Source: Paenibacillus woosongensis (GTDB lineage Bacteria; Bacillota; Bacilli; Paenibacillales; Paenibacillaceae). From it: a DNA stretch of 64,000 nucleotides. Position 1 is the first letter of the stretch. Every line of letters starts with the position of its first letter. The notes beneath the pieces were generated by a model that had not been told where the DNA came from, searched no databases, and worked only from the letters and a program-made list of their open reading frames with translations. Shown in pieces: positions 61,439 to 64,000 of this stretch. Location of the stretch: assembly GCF_009725165.1 (NCBI RefSeq), contig NZ_WNZW01000001.1:186001-250000 (forward strand), given 5' to 3'. Made by a program: the position numbers and the translations under genes.

Positions 61439-62243
61439 ATTTAATATAAATACTTCCTGAAGATGATTTGATGGTTAGAATCGGCGCGCCGGAAGCAGAG
61501 CCGATCATAGCCTTTAATTCCTGCCCTGCTCCTGCAGCGTTCACTGCGGACGCCGAAGTCAGGGACGACTCAATCTTGCCGGATTCTGTCGAAGCGTCAA
61601 TCTCCAGGGCGCCAGGTGCATTCTCGAAAGCTATCTCGACTTTTCCCGTTCCAGTTCTAATACTGCATCCTTGAGCCAGCTGCCCGTTATGGGATACCTT
61701 CACATTCCCTGCATCATTCTCAATGTGGAAGTCACCGGTAATCCCGTTAAGCTCAATGTCTCCCGAAGCAACTTTCCCTCGAATATGATTTCCCTCAAAG
61801 CCGTTAATTTCAAGGCTTCCCGAATCTCCTGTAAAAACAAGCTCATCGGCTTTCAAACCTTCGCCTGTAATTTGCCCAGCAAACGCCGTCAGACTGATTT
61901 TGCGGAACTGCTTATCCGGCAGCTCAACCTGCAGGGTGTCTGTCTTAAAGTTAACCAGACTCGAGGAGCTGCCATATTTAACATCCAGCACACCGCCGTT
62001 CAACTCGGCGCTGATTTCTTTTCCGCCTTTTGTGCTGACCTTAATTTCAGAGCTGCCTGCAGGCCGTATTTCAATATTTTGGCCGTCTGTATTTAGGATG
62101 ATTTCCTCCACTTGCTTCCCATCGAAAGTCTGGCCCGCACTATTTACGCTTGGTTTGGAATCGCAGCCCGAAAGAGACAGGGTCAGGACCGCAGCCAACG
62201 CCGTAGTGATCATTTTTATCTTACGGTTAATCATCAAATTCAT
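61437..62243 (-). CDS. DUF4097-type lipoprotein
   Basis: 268 aa. Lipoprotein signal IKMITTALAAVLTLSLSGC with lipobox LSGC, then a repeated beta-helix-like DUF4097 fold with GEG/GDSGSLEI/ASGDIEL/DAGNVKV/GTGKVEI turns. Same type as the lipoprotein at 27137, though different in sequence. AAGGAGG precedes the ATG. It overlaps the permease stop by 4 bp (ATGA), last gene of the ABC operon. Confidence 0.82.
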   Translation of the reverse strand: MNLMINRKIKMITTALAAVLTLSLSGCDSKPSVNSAGQTFDGKQVEEIILNTDGQNIEIRPAGSSEIKVSTKGGKEISAELNGGVLDVKYGSSSSLVNFKTDTLQVELPDKQFRKISLTAFAGQITGEGLKADELVFTGDSGSLEINGFEGNHIRGKVASGDIELNGITGDFHIENDAGNVKVSHNGQLAQGCSIRTGTGKVEIAFENAPGALEIDASTESGKIESSLTSASAVNAAGAGQELKAMIGSASGAPILTIKSSSGSIYIK

Positions 62244-63865
62244 GATACCCCTCCTTTATCGTAGTGCTTCGATTTATTTCCTTTCGCAGGGCTACCTCCC
62301 AGCACTCCTGCTTTGATCTGCTGGCCAACAAGAGCCACGATCAGCAGGAGGCATGTCAATATGCCGTATAGTAGGGCCTGGCTTGTCGCGGCGCCCAGGA
62401 AGTTAAGATTAGGAAGGTTGTTAACCGCTCCCATATACCACCACAAAATATAGACGACTTCAAACATTTTCCTCGTCCCGCTGAGCGTTCCCAAAGCTAT
62501 GGCTAGCGCCGGAACGAATAGAACGCTCACCAGCCAAGCCGTCAAGTGCACCCATTGTCCATCCAGAATGAAGTGGACTATCGCTCCCAAGAATACGAGC
62601 AGGGTGATAAGAATTCCTGAAACCCAAACCGCAAAAAATCTTTTGAGCGGTGAACAGCTGGACATCAATATTTCCCGGGTAAAATAATATTTCTCACGTG
62701 TGCCCATTTGCGACCAGATGGCAATCGGCCATAACGCTAGTACGGGCAGCCAGCTCTGTATGTTTTCCAGCGGGATGAGAAGGCTCGCGGCCATACTGCC
62801 CAGCACAAGCAGATACCACCAAATTGAACAATCTTTCAGCATGATGCATATCTCCGCTCGAACTAGTCTTATCATGCGGACTCTCTGCTCTTTCTTGACA
62901 GGAGACAGCCTATACTCATGGCTATGATCCAGCTTGGTGGCAACCCCCTTCTTCGGTTCATAGATAACCGGGATGTGACTGCGTTTGGCATTCTCTTTTG
63001 TTCTGAAACGGTTGAATATGAGGGAAGAAACAAGAATAAGCAGCACTGCGATGCCTACCCAGGCCAATCGGTAAATAAGCAGGCTCGAGCTCCATTCTAC
63101 GCCATGCCAGACAAACGTAGGGCTGGTGCCTTCCACCGGATAATATCCGAAGCTTCCTCCCTCCTCGCTCGCAGACAGGAACGCATATTTTATCACAGCT
63201 TCCCGTACCATATCCGAACGAATGCTATCAAGACCGAATACATCCAGCAGGCTATTCGGCGTAGCGATCGACACGATACTACAGCATACCCATAGGGTAA
63301 AAAAGATGATATTCCCCACGACACCCTTTAAACCGGGCATCACGTCGAACAATACAGTCAATGCCGCCAGAACGAGCAGCGAGGGCATGACAATGAAGGC
63401 AAATGGCTGCAAATAATCGGCGATATGAATATAATAGTCTTCCCCGCGGATCAACTGCATTCCCATAAACGCCAGAAACAACATCAGCTCGATCACAAGC
63501 AATACAACATAGTTGGAGATCGATTTGCTAAATATGTAGCGGAAATTAGAAACCGGCGTCGAAGCAATGATTTGCCCTACCTTTAGCCTCTGATCCTCGG
63601 AAACCTGGCTGCGCAGCATAAAGAAGGCAAACAGCCACAACAGCAGTGTGGACATCATCGTGACCATCCCGCCTAACCATGCGGAATTGTAAATGCCTCG
63701 TACCCCGCCAATATAGAACACTTGATACCCGCTGGAGGGGGATGGCACGCAGGCATATCCCAGGAACAGCGTTAGCAGGACCACTATGAGGAAGGAGTAG
63801 CTTCTCATTTGCTTGATCAGGTTGTTCTTGATCAGACAGCAGTAGATGCTCCATGCATTGCTCAT
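62240..63865 (-). CDS. ABC transporter permease (ABC-2 type)
   Basis: 541 aa, about twelve membrane helices in two similar halves (start SYSFLIVVLLTLFLGYACV, second half from WWYLLVLGSMAASLLIPL). No binding-protein or ATP motif. The DQRLKVGQIIASTPVSNFRYIFSKS stretch after the second helix is usual for ABC-2 permeases; export of a peptide or lipid is likely. Coupled by ATGA overlaps to the ATPase gene upstream and the lipoprotein gene downstream. Confidence 0.83.
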   Translation of the reverse strand: MSNAWSIYCCLIKNNLIKQMRSYSFLIVVLLTLFLGYACVPSPSSGYQVFYIGGVRGIYNSAWLGGMVTMMSTLLLWLFAFFMLRSQVSEDQRLKVGQIIASTPVSNFRYIFSKSISNYVVLLVIELMLFLAFMGMQLIRGEDYYIHIADYLQPFAFIVMPSLLVLAALTVLFDVMPGLKGVVGNIIFFTLWVCCSIVSIATPNSLLDVFGLDSIRSDMVREAVIKYAFLSASEEGGSFGYYPVEGTSPTFVWHGVEWSSSLLIYRLAWVGIAVLLILVSSLIFNRFRTKENAKRSHIPVIYEPKKGVATKLDHSHEYRLSPVKKEQRVRMIRLVRAEICIMLKDCSIWWYLLVLGSMAASLLIPLENIQSWLPVLALWPIAIWSQMGTREKYYFTREILMSSCSPLKRFFAVWVSGILITLLVFLGAIVHFILDGQWVHLTAWLVSVLFVPALAIALGTLSGTRKMFEVVYILWWYMGAVNNLPNLNFLGAATSQALLYGILTCLLLIVALVGQQIKAGVLGGSPAKGNKSKHYDKGGVS

Positions 63866-64000
63866 GACGCCCCACCTAATGGAGAGACGGCGTACAGGTA
63901 AGCATCCTCCAGCGTAGAAGGGAGCAGAACAGCATTCTGAGAAGGGCGGAAATCAGAAACGATCCGGGCATGTACCCCGTCGCTACGGTGTATGGCGCTG
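63862..64000 (-). CDS. ABC transporter ATP-binding protein, C-terminal part (cut by window edge)
   Basis: The last 45 codons of an ATPase end at 63862, overlapping the permease start by 4 bp. The end LPSTLEDAYLYAVSPLGG is typical of ABC-2 ATPases, whose TLEDAYL motif closes the protein. The Walker and signature motifs are off the window. Confidence 0.75.
   Translation of the reverse strand, partial: SAIHRSDGVHARIVSDFRPSQNAVLLPSTLEDAYLYAVSPLGGAS

Overview
The window looks like a chromosomal segment of a Paenibacillus-type member of the Bacillota. The signs are strong Shine-Dalgarno sites with frequent GTG and TTG starts, a T-box riboswitch, B. subtilis-like genes (yqhH, yqhG, yqzE, ytxJ, xpt, ykvI, yhaO, yhaN, yugP, relQ/yjbM), a class II B12-dependent ribonucleotide reductase, and several envelope-stress modules. 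I saw no rRNA, insertion sequence, prophage or CRISPR array. The two tRNAs are both tRNA-Leu(CAG).

Layout. 1-9480: a clearly more AT-rich accessory stretch with every gene on the minus strand. It holds small stand-alone functions (NUDIX, histidine phosphatase, LRR protein, GyrI-like protein, two GNATs, an APH-like kinase, DUF1259, DUF4240, a P-loop kinase), three decayed genes, and three copies of an approximately 82-bp hairpin repeat. 9481-20454: SUFU protein, ytxJ, nrdJ with an NrdR-like operator and a terminator-like leader hairpin, yqhH-yqhG, an unknown secreted protein, yqzE, and two convergent wall or polysaccharide enzymes. 20731-25280: tRNA-Leu, sstT, a FAD-dependent oxidase, and asd under a T-box whose specifier loop reads lysine. 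25370-30362: two envelope regulons. The first is a MerR regulator with divergent 19-bp-spacer promoters. The second is an ECF sigma factor, its anti-sigma factor and a secreted copy of the anti-sigma sensor domain that has the same ECF-type promoter. 30560-37462: an old-yellow-enzyme gene with an intact palindromic operator beside a truncated TetR remnant, a second identical tRNA-Leu, then assorted genes including xpt and ykvI.

37459-43223: a glycosyltransferase-yhaO-yhaN operon. 43459-48840: two RsmF-like rRNA methyltransferase paralogues around a HAD phosphatase and an RsuA-type pseudouridine synthase, with a nested inverted-repeat element between. 48995-57577: DUF309, the alarmone synthetase relQ, pyrD, a 43-aa membrane peptide, an L,D-transpeptidase, a ferredoxin preceded by a perfect 7-1-7 Fur-type box, dinB, cimA (citramalate synthase, isoleucine pathway) and a ResA-like thioredoxin. 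57665-64000: a JAMM protease, a MerR regulator, yugP, a two-component system, and a convergent ABC transporter/DUF4097 lipoprotein operon cut by the right edge.

The strongest leads are regulatory: the ECF module with a soluble sensor-domain paralogue, the twin MerR promoters, the nrdJ leader, the Fur-type box before the ferredoxin gene, and two interspersed repeat families. All function calls come from reading the translations and nucleotide motifs; no database search was run.
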